In this document: in pieces, positions 9,464-16,659 of the stretch
Layout of the letters: each line of letters starts with the position of its first letter
Position numbering within the stretch: position 1 is the first letter of the stretch
Source: an uncultured Lachnospiraceae bacterium
Lineage (GTDB): Bacteria > Bacillota > Clostridia > Lachnospirales > Lachnospiraceae
Reading direction: 5' to 3'
DNA length: 64,000 nt
Assembly: GCA_947630485.1 (NCBI GenBank)
Contig: CANRHU010000003.1
Coordinates: 1-64,000 of the forward strand
The notes under the pieces: model-generated
The model's database searches: none
What the model saw: only the letters and a program-made list of their open reading frames with translations
Told to the model about the DNA's origin: nothing
Program-made: the position numbers and the translations under genes

Positions 9464-9670
9464 ATGAATGGTTCTTACAGAAATCTGTCGCCTGCGGCGA
9501 TCAGCTGTCCGAACACGGTGTCCGGCAGTATCGAACAGTTCCCGGTCGGCATGGGATATGTGCCATGGCAGCAATGGAGTCAGACGTACACGATGGAACA
9601 GGGGATTCAGCAGGGAACCATTTTCCCGGAACTGGATCTTCCGTTTGTGATGGGGAGGTGCAGCGTATGA
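9464..9670 (+). CDS. cotJA: Spore coat-associated protein CotJA
   Basis: 68-aa CotJA-type protein with the Pro/Tyr/Trp-rich character of the family (PVGMGYVPWQQWSQTY, GTIFPELDLPF). CotJA is a coat component made in the mother cell from the cotJABC operon under SigE in Bacillus. ATG 9464 is chosen because GAGAGGAG lies at 9445-9452. It overlaps cotJB by 4 bp, indicating translational coupling. A CATAGACT box at 9417-9424 resembles a SigE -10 element, but no convincing -35 was found. Confidence 0.87.
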   Translation: MNGSYRNLSPAAISCPNTVSGSIEQFPVGMGYVPWQQWSQTYTMEQGIQQGTIFPELDLPFVMGRCSV

Positions 9671-9924
9671 ATGAGAACTGTCTGCAGCTTCTGAATATCA
9701 TCAGCCAGGCCAGCTTCGCTATGGACGATGTGCTGTTGTTTCTTGATACCCATCCCTGCGATCAGCAGGCGCTTGCTTACTACCAGGTTATGGCCCGCAC
9801 CAGGCGGGAGGCCATGGATGCCTATCAGTCAACCTGCGGTCCGCTGATGGCGGACAGCGTGAATTCGACCAGCGGATACTGGAGCTGGATTCAGGGGCCG
9901 TGGCCCTGGGAAGGAGGTCGTTAG
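9667..9924 (+). CDS. cotJB: Spore coat protein CotJB
   Basis: 85-aa protein with the CotJB domain: LLNIISQASFAMDDVLLFLDTHP, DQQALAYYQ and the C-terminal GYWSWIQGPWPWEG. CotJB is a spore coat component that works with CotJA and CotJC. It overlaps cotJA by four bases and ends 3 bp before the cotJC start, so the three genes form one operon. A long upstream reading-frame extension (to 9115) only crosses the tandem repeats and cotJA and is not used. Confidence 0.88.
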   Translation: MNENCLQLLNIISQASFAMDDVLLFLDTHPCDQQALAYYQVMARTRREAMDAYQSTCGPLMADSVNSTSGYWSWIQGPWPWEGGR

Positions 9925-10009
9925 AATATGTGGAAATATGAGAAACGTCTCCAGCATCCGGTGAATATCACGACGCCGAACTCGCAGCTGGCGCAGTTTA
10001 TCGCGAGCC

Positions 10010-10019
10010 AGTACGGCGG
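10010..10019. other. attL core
   Basis: AGTACGGCGG is shared with attR. The rebuilt attP would read AGTACGG-CGGA-CCGTACT, a 7-bp inverted repeat round a 4-bp centre, as expected for a serine integrase site. The centre of symmetry falls on GG (10018-10019), the last two bases of the shared core and a plausible crossover dinucleotide. Confidence 0.85.
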
Positions 10020-10045
10020 ACCGTACTGCAAAAACATGCGACATC

Positions 10046-10073
10046 AAAAAAGCACGTATTTGCGTGCTTTTTT
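10046..10073. terminator. Bidirectional terminator at the left prophage end
   Basis: AAAAAAGCACG at 10046-10056 pairs perfectly with CGTGCTTTTTT at 10063-10073. It serves the leftward integrase gene, and in the excised circle would also stop rightward transcription crossing attP. Confidence 0.9.
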
Positions 10074-10079
10074 GAGTTC

Positions 10080-11534
10080 CTATGCATAATAATGAAATGT
10101 GAATTCCTTACTTGAGCGGTCCCAGATGATTTCTTTCAGGACACTGCGGATCGCTACTCCCTTAACATCATCATCAACATCCGGATTGCAAATAAGGTCG
10201 TAAACATTTTTGATCCGGGCGAGGACTTCTTCCATCGGAGGAGTGTCGTCCTCGGCCTGGTAGCGTTCCTTCAGGCTGTCATATTCCCTCATGAGGTTCT
10301 CCCGCTCGCTGGCCAGGCGTTCCTTGTTGGCTTTGTATTCTTCCAGGGTATCGATCTCATTCTCATAGGCATCCCGGATCCGGGTTTCCTTAATCTCCAG
10401 ACGCGCGAGGGCGTCATTGAGGATCTGCTCTTCGGAGTGCAGCTGGTCGCTGCGTTTTTCCACATGTTCAAAATCGATCACGCCGGCTCCGATGATCTCT
10501 TCCAGAGATCGCATGACAGCGGATACAGCGTATTTTTCAGTTACGCTGGAGGAGCCCTTGTGGAAGCCTTTCATGTACTTCCAGCACTGGAACACGCGGG
10601 TACGCTGCAGGTTCTTATCCCTGTGGATGGACAGGGACGCACCGCAGATGGAGCAGCGCAGCAGGCCGGAGAGCCAGTGCTTGCAGGAGGACACTTCCCG
10701 GCGCTGCGCCGGCCGGTATTCCCGTTCCATGCGCTCCTGACAGTCATCGAAGATCTCCGTGACAGATGGCCTGCATTCATGGGAGCCGTCGAAGCGGTAT
10801 CCGTTCCATTCCACGGTGCCGGCATAGAAACGGTTCTGCAGGATCCGCAGGATGGTCCGGCGTTCAAACGGGTGTCCACGGCGCGTCAGCCAGCCGCGGC
10901 GGTTGCATTCCCGGCTGATGGCGGTCATGTCCAGACCGTCGTGGTAGGCATGGAAGATATATTCGACGATTTGGTACTTATCGTTATCGATCACGAAGGG
11001 CCTGCCTTCCCCGACAGCATTATATCCCAGGGGAGGGACAAGTTGGTAGCCGTTGCGCAGAGCCTTCTCCTGCATGCCGCGCTTTACCTCTCCGGAGAGG
11101 TTATAGGAATAGTATTCATCGAACCATTCGATGATCGTTTCAATCAGGCGGCCGAACATGCCTTCCGAGATGGGCTCGGACACGCTTTTGATCTCCACAC
11201 CGCATTTCTTCCGGAGGATGCTCTTGTAGAAGGTGCTCTCGTCCTGATTGCGGGCGAAACGGGAGAACTTCCACAGGTAGAGCCGCTTGAACGGCGCCGG
11301 CGTCTGGGACTTCGCGGTGGCGATCATCCGCTGGAACTGCGGGCGGTTGTCCGCCTTCCGGCCGGAGATTCCGCGGCTCTCGATAAATATGTAGTCCTTC
11401 GGGATCACGAAGCCGTCTGTCTTCGCGGCCTCCAGGATCAGCCGGATCTGCGCGTCCGGCGACAGCTCCGTCTGGTCGTCGGTGCTGACGCGGACGTAGG
11501 CCGCGCCGATCTCCAATGTGGTTGTTTCTGCCAT
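10080..11534 (-). CDS. int: Large serine recombinase (prophage integrase)
   Basis: 484-aa site-specific recombinase that catalyses integration and, with a directionality factor, excision. The N-terminal resolvase domain carries the nucleophile Ser17 in AAYVRVST. A recombinase domain with GYNAVGEGRPFVID follows, then a zinc ribbon CSICGASL...FQCW at about residues 300-330 and a long C-terminal coiled coil. ATG at 11532-11534 is chosen because GGAGAT lies directly upstream at 11541-11546; the reading frame extends further to 11669 without a ribosome site. It lies 60 bp from attL. No excision factor was identified among the small ORFs. Confidence 0.95.
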   Translation of the reverse strand: MAETTTLEIGAAYVRVSTDDQTELSPDAQIRLILEAAKTDGFVIPKDYIFIESRGISGRKADNRPQFQRMIATAKSQTPAPFKRLYLWKFSRFARNQDESTFYKSILRKKCGVEIKSVSEPISEGMFGRLIETIIEWFDEYYSYNLSGEVKRGMQEKALRNGYQLVPPLGYNAVGEGRPFVIDNDKYQIVEYIFHAYHDGLDMTAISRECNRRGWLTRRGHPFERRTILRILQNRFYAGTVEWNGYRFDGSHECRPSVTEIFDDCQERMEREYRPAQRREVSSCKHWLSGLLRCSICGASLSIHRDKNLQRTRVFQCWKYMKGFHKGSSSVTEKYAVSAVMRSLEEIIGAGVIDFEHVEKRSDQLHSEEQILNDALARLEIKETRIRDAYENEIDTLEEYKANKERLASERENLMREYDSLKERYQAEDDTPPMEEVLARIKNVYDLICNPDVDDDVKGVAIRSVLKEIIWDRSSKEFTFHYYA

Positions 11535-11740
11535 AATACCATCTCCTTTGCTGCAAAATATGATTTCAGGGTATAAAAAATACACCTCTTGCAGGATCAG
11601 GTGCCGGATGGTATAATACAGGTGGTTCGGTATTATACGGACATCTGGTCCGCAATAGTATCTGTGCAATCCGCCTGGCGCCGGTAACGCCGGGCGGATT
11701 TGCTTTTTAAAGAATATTTCCTTGTAGGTTCTTATGGTTG

Positions 11741-12886
11741 CTATCTGGGCCGCAGCTGGACGATCTGAGCGCTGCCTTGCGGTGAAAGCATTCCCTTTGG
11801 CAGGCAGCAGTATTCTTCCAGTTCGTCGGGCATACAGCCGATTGCATTCACAAAGTCAGACGCCTGTATAATATTATTGTCGAGAAGGAGGGTAACGGCC
11901 TGTTTATGGGCAAAAGGTCGTTCTACGGGCATTTCATTATCCAGTGGCTCGTGCCTCCAGGCATTACGTTGCGTCATCTGGTTCTTAAGGTATTTTATCT
12001 GGTTCTCACTCAAGATTCCCAGTTCTTCACATCGGAAGATCATAGCTGATATGGATACCTTCCATTTGGCTTTCAGCTGTATAAAATGGTCGATACTGGA
12101 ATTAAGCACATCCCTGCTGAAGGATTCTCTGGGGAGAAGGAATGCGGATGCGAAACGGTTCGCCTCATCTTCCAGCTTCTTATGGACAGTAGCATCTGTA
12201 ATGTCGTCCGGAGGGACAGAACCTGCGTGCATCAGCAGATGCCCCAGCTCGTGGGCAATACCGAAACGTACCCGGCAGTTGGTATCCTTGTCACGGCTCA
12301 TGAAAATGTAGGGAGTATCGTTATACCATTCCGACAGTCCATCCAGCTTGACAAGACTGAAATGTGTCGTGGAAACGACGATACCGTTACGTTGCACGAC
12401 ATTCATCAGATTATCGATCGGACCGTGTCCGAGTTTCCAATAGTCCCGCAGGGTGCAGGCAAAGAATTCGGTTTCTTCGCTGCTGATCACATCCGAAGGG
12501 TTATAGCGGTAATCGACATCCGGGAGATTAACGACGGGAAAGTCAATGTATTCGGACAGGAATTCGTTAATATCACGGAGAAGCTCGATCTTTGCCTCCG
12601 CGGCTTTCAGGTCCCTCTGCCGGACCGTCTTGTTGCTGCGGTAGAATACGCTTCGGGTCATGGAAGCGCTGGGATGGACTGGTTTCCTGAAAAAGTCGGG
12701 AGAATAGTGCAGGGCGGCCGCGATTCTGTTCAGGGTGCCGTCGTGCGGATAGGTCTTCCCGGTTTCAAATTGTGAGATGGCCTGCTTTGATACATCAACC
12801 AGTTCGGCCAGGTCATTCATGGACAGGCCGCGTGACAGACGGGCCTGACTGATCCTGTAAGGGATGATATCTTTCTGAGCTAACAT
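11741..12886 (-). CDS. HTH (XRE) plus ImmA/IrrE metallopeptidase
   Basis: 381-aa two-domain protein. An XRE helix-turn-helix occupies residues 10-65 (LSMNDLAELVDVSKQAISQF) and an ImmA/IrrE zinc peptidase follows with HELGHLLMH at about residues 212-220. In ICEBs1-type elements ImmA cleaves the element repressor to trigger induction; fusions like this one often also occur with a partner gene in toxin-antitoxin-like pairs. The start ATG 12886 follows GGTGGTGGAG; an upstream TTG at 12914 overlaps the partner gene. It is the second gene of a leftward operon after the 12909 gene. The precise target is not known. Confidence 0.85.
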   Translation of the reverse strand: MLAQKDIIPYRISQARLSRGLSMNDLAELVDVSKQAISQFETGKTYPHDGTLNRIAAALHYSPDFFRKPVHPSASMTRSVFYRSNKTVRQRDLKAAEAKIELLRDINEFLSEYIDFPVVNLPDVDYRYNPSDVISSEETEFFACTLRDYWKLGHGPIDNLMNVVQRNGIVVSTTHFSLVKLDGLSEWYNDTPYIFMSRDKDTNCRVRFGIAHELGHLLMHAGSVPPDDITDATVHKKLEDEANRFASAFLLPRESFSRDVLNSSIDHFIQLKAKWKVSISAMIFRCEELGILSENQIKYLKNQMTQRNAWRHEPLDNEMPVERPFAHKQAVTLLLDNNIIQASDFVNAIGCMPDELEEYCCLPKGMLSPQGSAQIVQLRPR

Positions 12887-12908
12887 ATCTCCACCACCTA
12901 AGTATAAA

Positions 12909-13553
12909 TTAATCAACGATTTTACGAATATCTTCTTTCAGCTTCGCGACATCTTCTTCGATTAATTCTGTCGGGATGTAGCGGTAAGTGTCCTGGATCG
13001 TTCCGATGAGAGATTCTCTGTAAATCACATTCTCAAAGCGCCAGTCGGGCACCAGTAGGGTCAGGTGCCGGATAATACCGTTTTCATAACGGTAGCCGAT
13101 AATGGCATATTTCTTAGGCATGGCAGGAAGCAGCTGCCGGGAAGCGGGATCCTGGAAGAATTCCATCTGTGTATCATTTTCCCGGTTTCCTTCCGCCAGC
13201 CGGAGCTTATAACCGGCCCTGCCAGGCAGCAGTCCAGCCTTGGCGGTTCGGCAGACATTTGTCACATAGTCGTCGGTGTGCAGGAAAACAGCCTTTGCCT
13301 TAAAGGCATTTACTTCTTTTTGGGAGACCAGGTAAGAAGAAGCTGATTCAGCGGAAGCCAGGAGGAATTGTCTGCCAACCGCATACGCCAGGATTCTTCC
13401 ATGGAGATCCTGTGCATCCTTCAAAAATAACCGGTTCTTCGCCATGAATTCATCGTAGGCCTGCACGGCAGTACGGATATTCTTGGCTACATTAAACTTG
13501 AATTCAAATGAAAAATTGCGGTCAAAAAGCTCCTTGTCGAACAAGAGAATCAC
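12909..13553 (-). CDS. Unknown protein paired with HTH-ImmA
   Basis: About 211-214 aa, no family recognised. It is mainly hydrophilic with a conserved-looking centre (YKLRLAEGNRENDTQMEFF, AIIGYRYENGIIRHLTLLVPDW) and an acidic C-terminus. The reading frame starts GTG 13551-13553, which overlaps AAAGGAG; TTG at 13542-13544 gives better spacing. A leftward promoter TTGTCT-N18-TATAAT and a GTGA-N9-TCAC palindrome are seen near 13568-13605. It lies just upstream of the HTH-ImmA gene, and such two-gene units commonly behave as toxin-antitoxin or stress-response pairs; that role is inference. Confidence 0.6.
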   Translation of the reverse strand: MILLFDKELFDRNFSFEFKFNVAKNIRTAVQAYDEFMAKNRLFLKDAQDLHGRILAYAVGRQFLLASAESASSYLVSQKEVNAFKAKAVFLHTDDYVTNVCRTAKAGLLPGRAGYKLRLAEGNRENDTQMEFFQDPASRQLLPAMPKKYAIIGYRYENGIIRHLTLLVPDWRFENVIYRESLIGTIQDTYRYIPTELIEEDVAKLKEDIRKIVD

Positions 13554-13681
13554 TCCTTTACTAATATTATGTGAAGTATTATATCACAATAGCATCAATA
13601 AAGACAAGATTCTTTTGTAAAAAATTAAAAATCGTCAAGTACTATTTTGACAATCATAAAAGTTGAAGTAAAAAATTGCCG

Positions 13682-13710
13682 TTGCAAATTTCCACGATCA
13701 GGGTTATAAT
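13682..13710 (+). promoter_or_regulatory. Rightward promoter with no gene downstream
   Basis: TTGCAA at 13682-13687, 17-nt spacer, TATAAT at 13705-13710. No reading frame follows on this strand; all nearby genes run leftward. The transcript would run into the hairpin at 13775-13811, so it may make a short RNA antisense to the end of the DUF2442 gene. Confidence 0.6.
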
Positions 13711-13774
13711 ATGCTTAATAAGACAGCTGGTAAGGAAGGTCAAGTCTTCCCGTTCCGGCGATGGTTTAGCTCAG

Positions 13775-13811
13775 TAGAGCCGCTCATCTTTCCAGGGACA
13801 GAGCGGCTCTA
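13775..13811. terminator. Hairpin at the 3' end of the DUF2442 gene
   Basis: TAGAGCCGCTC (13775-13785) pairs perfectly with GAGCGGCTCTA (13801-13811). It overlaps the stop codon of the leftward gene and could stop transcription from either side, although no long T run is present. Confidence 0.55.
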
Positions 13812-14125
13812 TGTTCTTCTGTGAGGGAGATAGCCATCTCACCAGAAGAATACTCAAAACTGTGGTCATACATATATTCCGGCGCGCAGTCGATTTCCCC
13901 GTCCTGCCATGTGACCATACCGTGATCGAGACTGGCAGTCCGGAACACGGCAGGATCCCGAAGGGGTTCATACACCGGCCCGTGGAGAGATGTGGCGTCG
14001 AATATCCTGCGCTCTCCGGTAGTAAATGTGAGGATCATCATCATGTCGTCCAGAATCTGCACGGATGCGATCCGCACAGGGACATCAGGCTTTCCGCCAT
14101 ACACCATTCCATTAGAAATAAACAT
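13784..14125 (-). CDS. DUF2442-like protein
   Basis: 113-aa protein with the DUF2442 pattern of a short beta-rich N-terminus (VRIASVQILDDMMMILTFTTGERRIFDA) followed by LRDPAVFRTASLDHGMVTW and YMYDHSFEY. DUF2442 genes very often sit beside DUF4160 genes, as here, and the pair is suspected to be a toxin-antitoxin-type or accessory module; no biochemical role is established. ATG 14125 follows AGGAGAT. It is the second gene of a leftward two-gene unit with the DUF4160 gene. Confidence 0.75.
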   Translation of the reverse strand: MFISNGMVYGGKPDVPVRIASVQILDDMMMILTFTTGERRIFDATSLHGPVYEPLRDPAVFRTASLDHGMVTWQDGEIDCAPEYMYDHSFEYSSGEMAISLTEEHRAALSLER

Positions 14126-14153
14126 GGGAAATCTCCTTTCCGGAAACGACCGC

Positions 14154-14417
14154 TTACAGCGGAGGAATCCTGTCAAAATGTTCGTTTCTCACGGCCTTGT
14201 TCCAGGCAGCGTAAAGTTCGTCTTCATGGACGGCCATCCAGCCGGAAACCATTCTGTACTGCTTAAGGGGTATACGGCCTTCCAGCACTTCCCCGTCCAA
14301 TGCGATGCTCGCTTCACAATCCCCATAATAGACATGGACATGGGGCTTATGATGTTTGTCATTATCGTTGAAAATCATCTTAATTACGATTCCGTAAAAT
14401 CTGCTGATTTCTGGCAT
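14154..14417 (-). CDS. DUF4160 protein
   Basis: 87-aa protein matching DUF4160: MPEISRFYGIVIKMIFND followed by the hallmark KHHKPHVHVYYGDCEASIAL and a C-terminus with LYAAWNKAV. The start has GGAGG close upstream. It precedes the DUF2442 gene by 28 bp on the same strand, the usual order of this pair. The function is unknown. Confidence 0.85.
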   Translation of the reverse strand: MPEISRFYGIVIKMIFNDNDKHHKPHVHVYYGDCEASIALDGEVLEGRIPLKQYRMVSGWMAVHEDELYAAWNKAVRNEHFDRIPPL

Positions 14418-14512
14418 AAGGACCTCCCTTATTAAAACAAATTACGAATCTTTTTAATACAGTGATAAGCAAACGAGCCTTATTAAAAATTTCTTAAACA
14501 TGCAATATGTTA

Positions 14513-14725
14513 TCAGGCTGACCGTATGGTATGCGGCTGCGGGATGGGGATTCCGTCCTCCCTGGCGTACTCGATCCATTCGGAAATGATGGTCCGCGCA
14601 TTATCGATCGCTTCCGAGACGGTGCGGCCGTCCGCCATGCAGCCGGGCAGGTCGGGGACTGACACCACAAAAGCCTGGTCGTCTTCGCTCCAAGTTATAA
14701 TCATCTGGTATTTATAGTCTGCCAT
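14513..14725 (-). CDS. HicB-family antitoxin-like protein without HicA
   Basis: 70-aa protein with the HicB partial RNase-H-like fold: YQMIITWSEDDQAFVVSVPDLPGCMADG, then ARTIISEWIEYAREDGIPIPQP. HicB normally neutralises the HicA mRNA interferase, but no HicA-like reading frame lies on either side, so this is an orphan. The ribosome site is weak (AAAGG). It lies 22 bp downstream of the T run of the structured RNA at 14747-14835 and may be controlled by read-through of it. Confidence 0.82.
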   Translation of the reverse strand: MADYKYQMIITWSEDDQAFVVSVPDLPGCMADGRTVSEAIDNARTIISEWIEYAREDGIPIPQPHTIRSA

Positions 14726-14746
14726 AGGATCATACCTTTAAAGTAT

Positions 14747-14835
14747 AAAAAATGGGCATCGCTGTTATAGTGGAATGCCACACAGGCACCTTACAACACA
14801 AGTAGTCGTGCGCTATAACAGGCTTACATGCCCAT
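14747..14835 (-). ncRNA. Structured small RNA A upstream of the HicB gene
   Basis: Read on the minus strand, an 8-bp closing helix (14828-14835 with 14752-14759) and a second perfect 9-bp helix (14813-14821 with 14762-14770) enclose about 42 nt containing TGTAAGGTGCC-N5-GGC. A run of U follows the closing helix, as in an intrinsic terminator. It has its own promoter. RNA B at 15158-15237 shares the core and architecture. No known RNA family was recognised. Confidence 0.55.
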
Positions 14836-14865
14836 CTAAGAACAATATATACTGTCTGTTCATTA

Positions 14866-14894
14866 ATCATACCATTGATGGGCGTAAAAATCAA
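14866..14894 (-). promoter_or_regulatory. Promoter of RNA A and the HicB gene
   Basis: On the minus strand TTGATT (14889-14894), a 17-nt spacer and TATGAT (14866-14871). Transcription would begin about 25 nt before the first helix of RNA A. Confidence 0.6.
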
Positions 14895-14910
14895 CACATA
14901 TTTCTGGCGC

Positions 14911-15141
14911 CTACAGTCCCAGTTCTTTCATGGCCTGGCTGGCGGGGATGAATTCATGGCAGTCCGGATCAGATTCGATCTCACGGAGCATCTGCAGATC
15001 CCATTCGTCCGGTTCGACTTCTTCAATATCATCCCATGAGGGGGCGGGGAAACGCTGGATGATGAAACGCCAAACTGCTGCGGCGTCGTTTTCATTCATA
15101 ACGGTAACAGCACCGAGGATTCTTTCTTTTACTGCGGTCAT
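14911..15141 (-). CDS. Small acidic antitoxin-like protein
   Basis: 76-aa acidic protein starting MTAVKERILGAVTVMNENDA with an AVWRFIIQRFPAP segment and a C-terminus ESDPDCHEFIPASQAMKEL. The composition and N-terminal helix resemble small antitoxins of type II systems, but no toxin gene is adjacent and the family is not recognised with certainty. ATG 15141 has a strong AGGAGGT at 15147-15153 (minus strand). The stretch just upstream on the same strand is the complement of RNA B; its CCTCC can pair with the ribosome site. Confidence 0.55.
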   Translation of the reverse strand: MTAVKERILGAVTVMNENDAAAVWRFIIQRFPAPSWDDIEEVEPDEWDLQMLREIESDPDCHEFIPASQAMKELGL

Positions 15142-15157
15142 AAGGCACCTCCTATTT

Positions 15158-15237
15158 AGAAGTCGAATGTTGCGAATACGTGGCAGAGTGTAAAATGCCG
15201 CAAGGCGCACTTGGGAGGAAAGGTTCGACTTCTTTTT
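15158..15237 (+). ncRNA. Structured small RNA B, antisense to the leader of the 14911 gene
   Basis: Read on the plus strand, a perfect 10-bp closing helix (15158-15167 with 15224-15233) encloses a core containing TGTAAAATGCC-N4-GGC, and a T run follows at 15233-15237. Core and layout match RNA A on the opposite strand. A clear promoter was not found. It may instead be one strand of a regulatory leader of the antitoxin-like gene. Confidence 0.5.
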
Positions 15238-15297
15238 ATTTTACAAATAGCCGTCTTTTATTATCATACAGCGCTGTGGGTCTGGCTATCTGGATAG

Positions 15298-16017
15298 TTA
15301 GTGAAATTCATTGTAATATCTATTTGTAATTTCGTTAATTATAAAAAGGTTCAAATCTTCTATAGAGTCTGCCTGTAATATTTGGTCTAAAGTAATATTC
15401 GTTACTTGAGAATGGGTTAGCGCAAAATTAAAGATTTTTTCATAATCCTCAATGCGATAGTCGGGTATTTCCCTATGAAATAGCATTACTGCAGTTTCGT
15501 AAATGATAATTAAGTATGTGTACTTTATAGGACAATATGATCCTTCATAAGATTCATATAATTGGTTAGATCTGAACATTTTTCTGTAGTATATGGCTTC
15601 GGGGGTGTTATTGTTATAGTTAAACAAATAATTGCATCTAACATATTCAAGATGGCCTGTATAGTATTTATAATCAACATTAAAAACTTCGCAAATGCCT
15701 ATAAGATGATCTCTGATTCGGTTAAGTATATCATTTTCATTATCACAATTGAGAAATTTAGTGGATGAGATCATAATATCATTTACTGGGCGAAGGAACA
15801 AATGTCCAATAACACTGTCACAAAAGATTGATTTAAGATATTTGTTCCACCATATTTTACCTACAAAGCCCTTTAAAACGATGGTCATAAAATACTGAAA
15901 TAACATGACCATTATTACTTGCAGAAAGAATGAAACAGAAGAAAACGTTTGCATCAAGTAAACAAGTATAAATGTGCAAATTATATCAAATAGTAATGCC
16001 AAGATTCCTATAACCAT
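15298..16017 (-). CDS. AT-rich two-helix membrane protein of the lysogeny block
   Basis: 239-aa protein of unknown family. Two hydrophobic segments occupy the first 55 residues (MVIGILALLFDIICTFILVYL and VIMVMLFQYFMTIVLKGF), followed by an about 180-residue soluble part rich in Asn, Ile and Tyr. Base composition is far more AT-rich than the neighbours, suggesting recent acquisition. ATG 16017 follows AGG at suitable spacing; GTG 16029 is an alternative. Its position between antitoxin-like genes and the repressor is typical of genes expressed in the lysogen, such as superinfection-exclusion or anti-phage genes; that role is inference. Confidence 0.7.
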   Translation of the reverse strand: MVIGILALLFDIICTFILVYLMQTFSSVSFFLQVIMVMLFQYFMTIVLKGFVGKIWWNKYLKSIFCDSVIGHLFLRPVNDIMISSTKFLNCDNENDILNRIRDHLIGICEVFNVDYKYYTGHLEYVRCNYLFNYNNNTPEAIYYRKMFRSNQLYESYEGSYCPIKYTYLIIIYETAVMLFHREIPDYRIEDYEKIFNFALTHSQVTNITLDQILQADSIEDLNLFIINEITNRYYNEFH

Positions 16018-16040
16018 GTTAAACCTCACTATTCAAATAT

Positions 16041-16553
16041 TTATGCGTCTTTTCTGGTATCTGTAATGGTCGAAGCTGCGGATCCGGCGGCCTGTCTTGC
16101 CTCTAATTCCAGCTGGCGGCGGTAGTCGGCGACGGCAGCATCGATGTCGATCTCCTGTTGGGCCGGTGCAACCGAGGCGGCCGCCCGCCGGTTCATCAGG
16201 ATCGTGGCCGTATCCATAATGAAATCAAGGACGGCGGTCTGTAGCTCCGGCTTTAAGGAAACGATCCGCTCAACCAGTAAGCACATATCATCGGACAGAT
16301 GGTACTTCTTGGCCAGCATTTCCATCTCCGTATTGGGCGCCGGGGCGAACATCTCACCCTCGCCGGTTCTCAGCCAGGTTTCGTTTACGTTGAAATCCCT
16401 GCAAATGCTACTTATCACGGAATCACTGGGAGTAATTCGTCCGTTTTCATAAGACGCGACAGTAGCCTGTTTAATGTGTAAGGCAGCAGCAAATTGATTT
16501 TGAGTTAAATCTAAGTGTTTTCTAAGGGTTCTTAATCGTCGATTCAAAAACAT
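16041..16553 (-). CDS. Phage repressor (XRE family)
   Basis: 170-aa protein with an N-terminal XRE helix-turn-helix (LTQNQFAAALHIKQATVASYENGRITPSDSVISSIC, residues 15-50), the segment NVNETWLRTGEGEMF that commonly follows it in phage repressors, and a helical C-terminal part. It has no LexA-like peptidase domain, so induction would need another route such as ImmA cleavage; the HTH-ImmA protein in the same block is a candidate. AAGGAGGT precedes the start. It is divergent from the early operon across a shared promoter/operator region. Confidence 0.87.
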   Translation of the reverse strand: MFLNRRLRTLRKHLDLTQNQFAAALHIKQATVASYENGRITPSDSVISSICRDFNVNETWLRTGEGEMFAPAPNTEMEMLAKKYHLSDDMCLLVERIVSLKPELQTAVLDFIMDTATILMNRRAAASVAPAQQEIDIDAAVADYRRQLELEARQAAGSAASTITDTRKDA

Positions 16554-16572
16554 ACACCTCCTTCCAACAAGG

Positions 16573-16601
16573 ATAATACCATAAAAATATTATTCAGTCA
16601 A
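16573..16601 (-). promoter_or_regulatory. Leftward promoter of the repressor
   Basis: On the minus strand TTGACT (16596-16601), 17-nt spacer, TATTAT (16573-16578), 20 bp ahead of the repressor start. Confidence 0.8.
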
Positions 16602-16630
16602 TAAAAAATTACTCAAGAATATAATTGTGC

Positions 16631-16659
16631 TTGACAATATGATTTAATCATGATAGATT
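16631..16659 (+). promoter_or_regulatory. Rightward early promoter
   Basis: TTGACA at 16631-16636, 17-nt spacer, TAGATT at 16654-16659. It drives the early operon and is overlapped by the operator palindrome. Confidence 0.85.

Larger units (their letters stand above)
9928..10089 (+). pseudogene. cotJC: cotJC 5' part, interrupted by the prophage
   Basis: The first 31 codons (to 10020) are CotJC: MWKYEKRLQHPV...IASQYGG. The frame then runs into phage sequence and stops at 10087-10089, giving a 53-aa chimera. The remainder of CotJC begins at the other prophage end. CotJC belongs to the manganese-catalase-like coat proteins. AAGGAGG at 9910-9916 is the ribosome site. In the present configuration no full CotJC can be made; precise excision at the shared 10-bp core would restore a 211-aa product. 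Confidence 0.93.

Noticed and set aside
9115..9663. Extended upstream frame joined to cotJB
   Set aside because: It only crosses the tandem repeats and cotJA in another frame; cotJB has a good start at 9667.
13762..13785. tRNA fragment or tRNA attachment site
   Set aside because: GCTCAGTAGAGC resembles a D arm, but no matching acceptor, anticodon or T arm follows.
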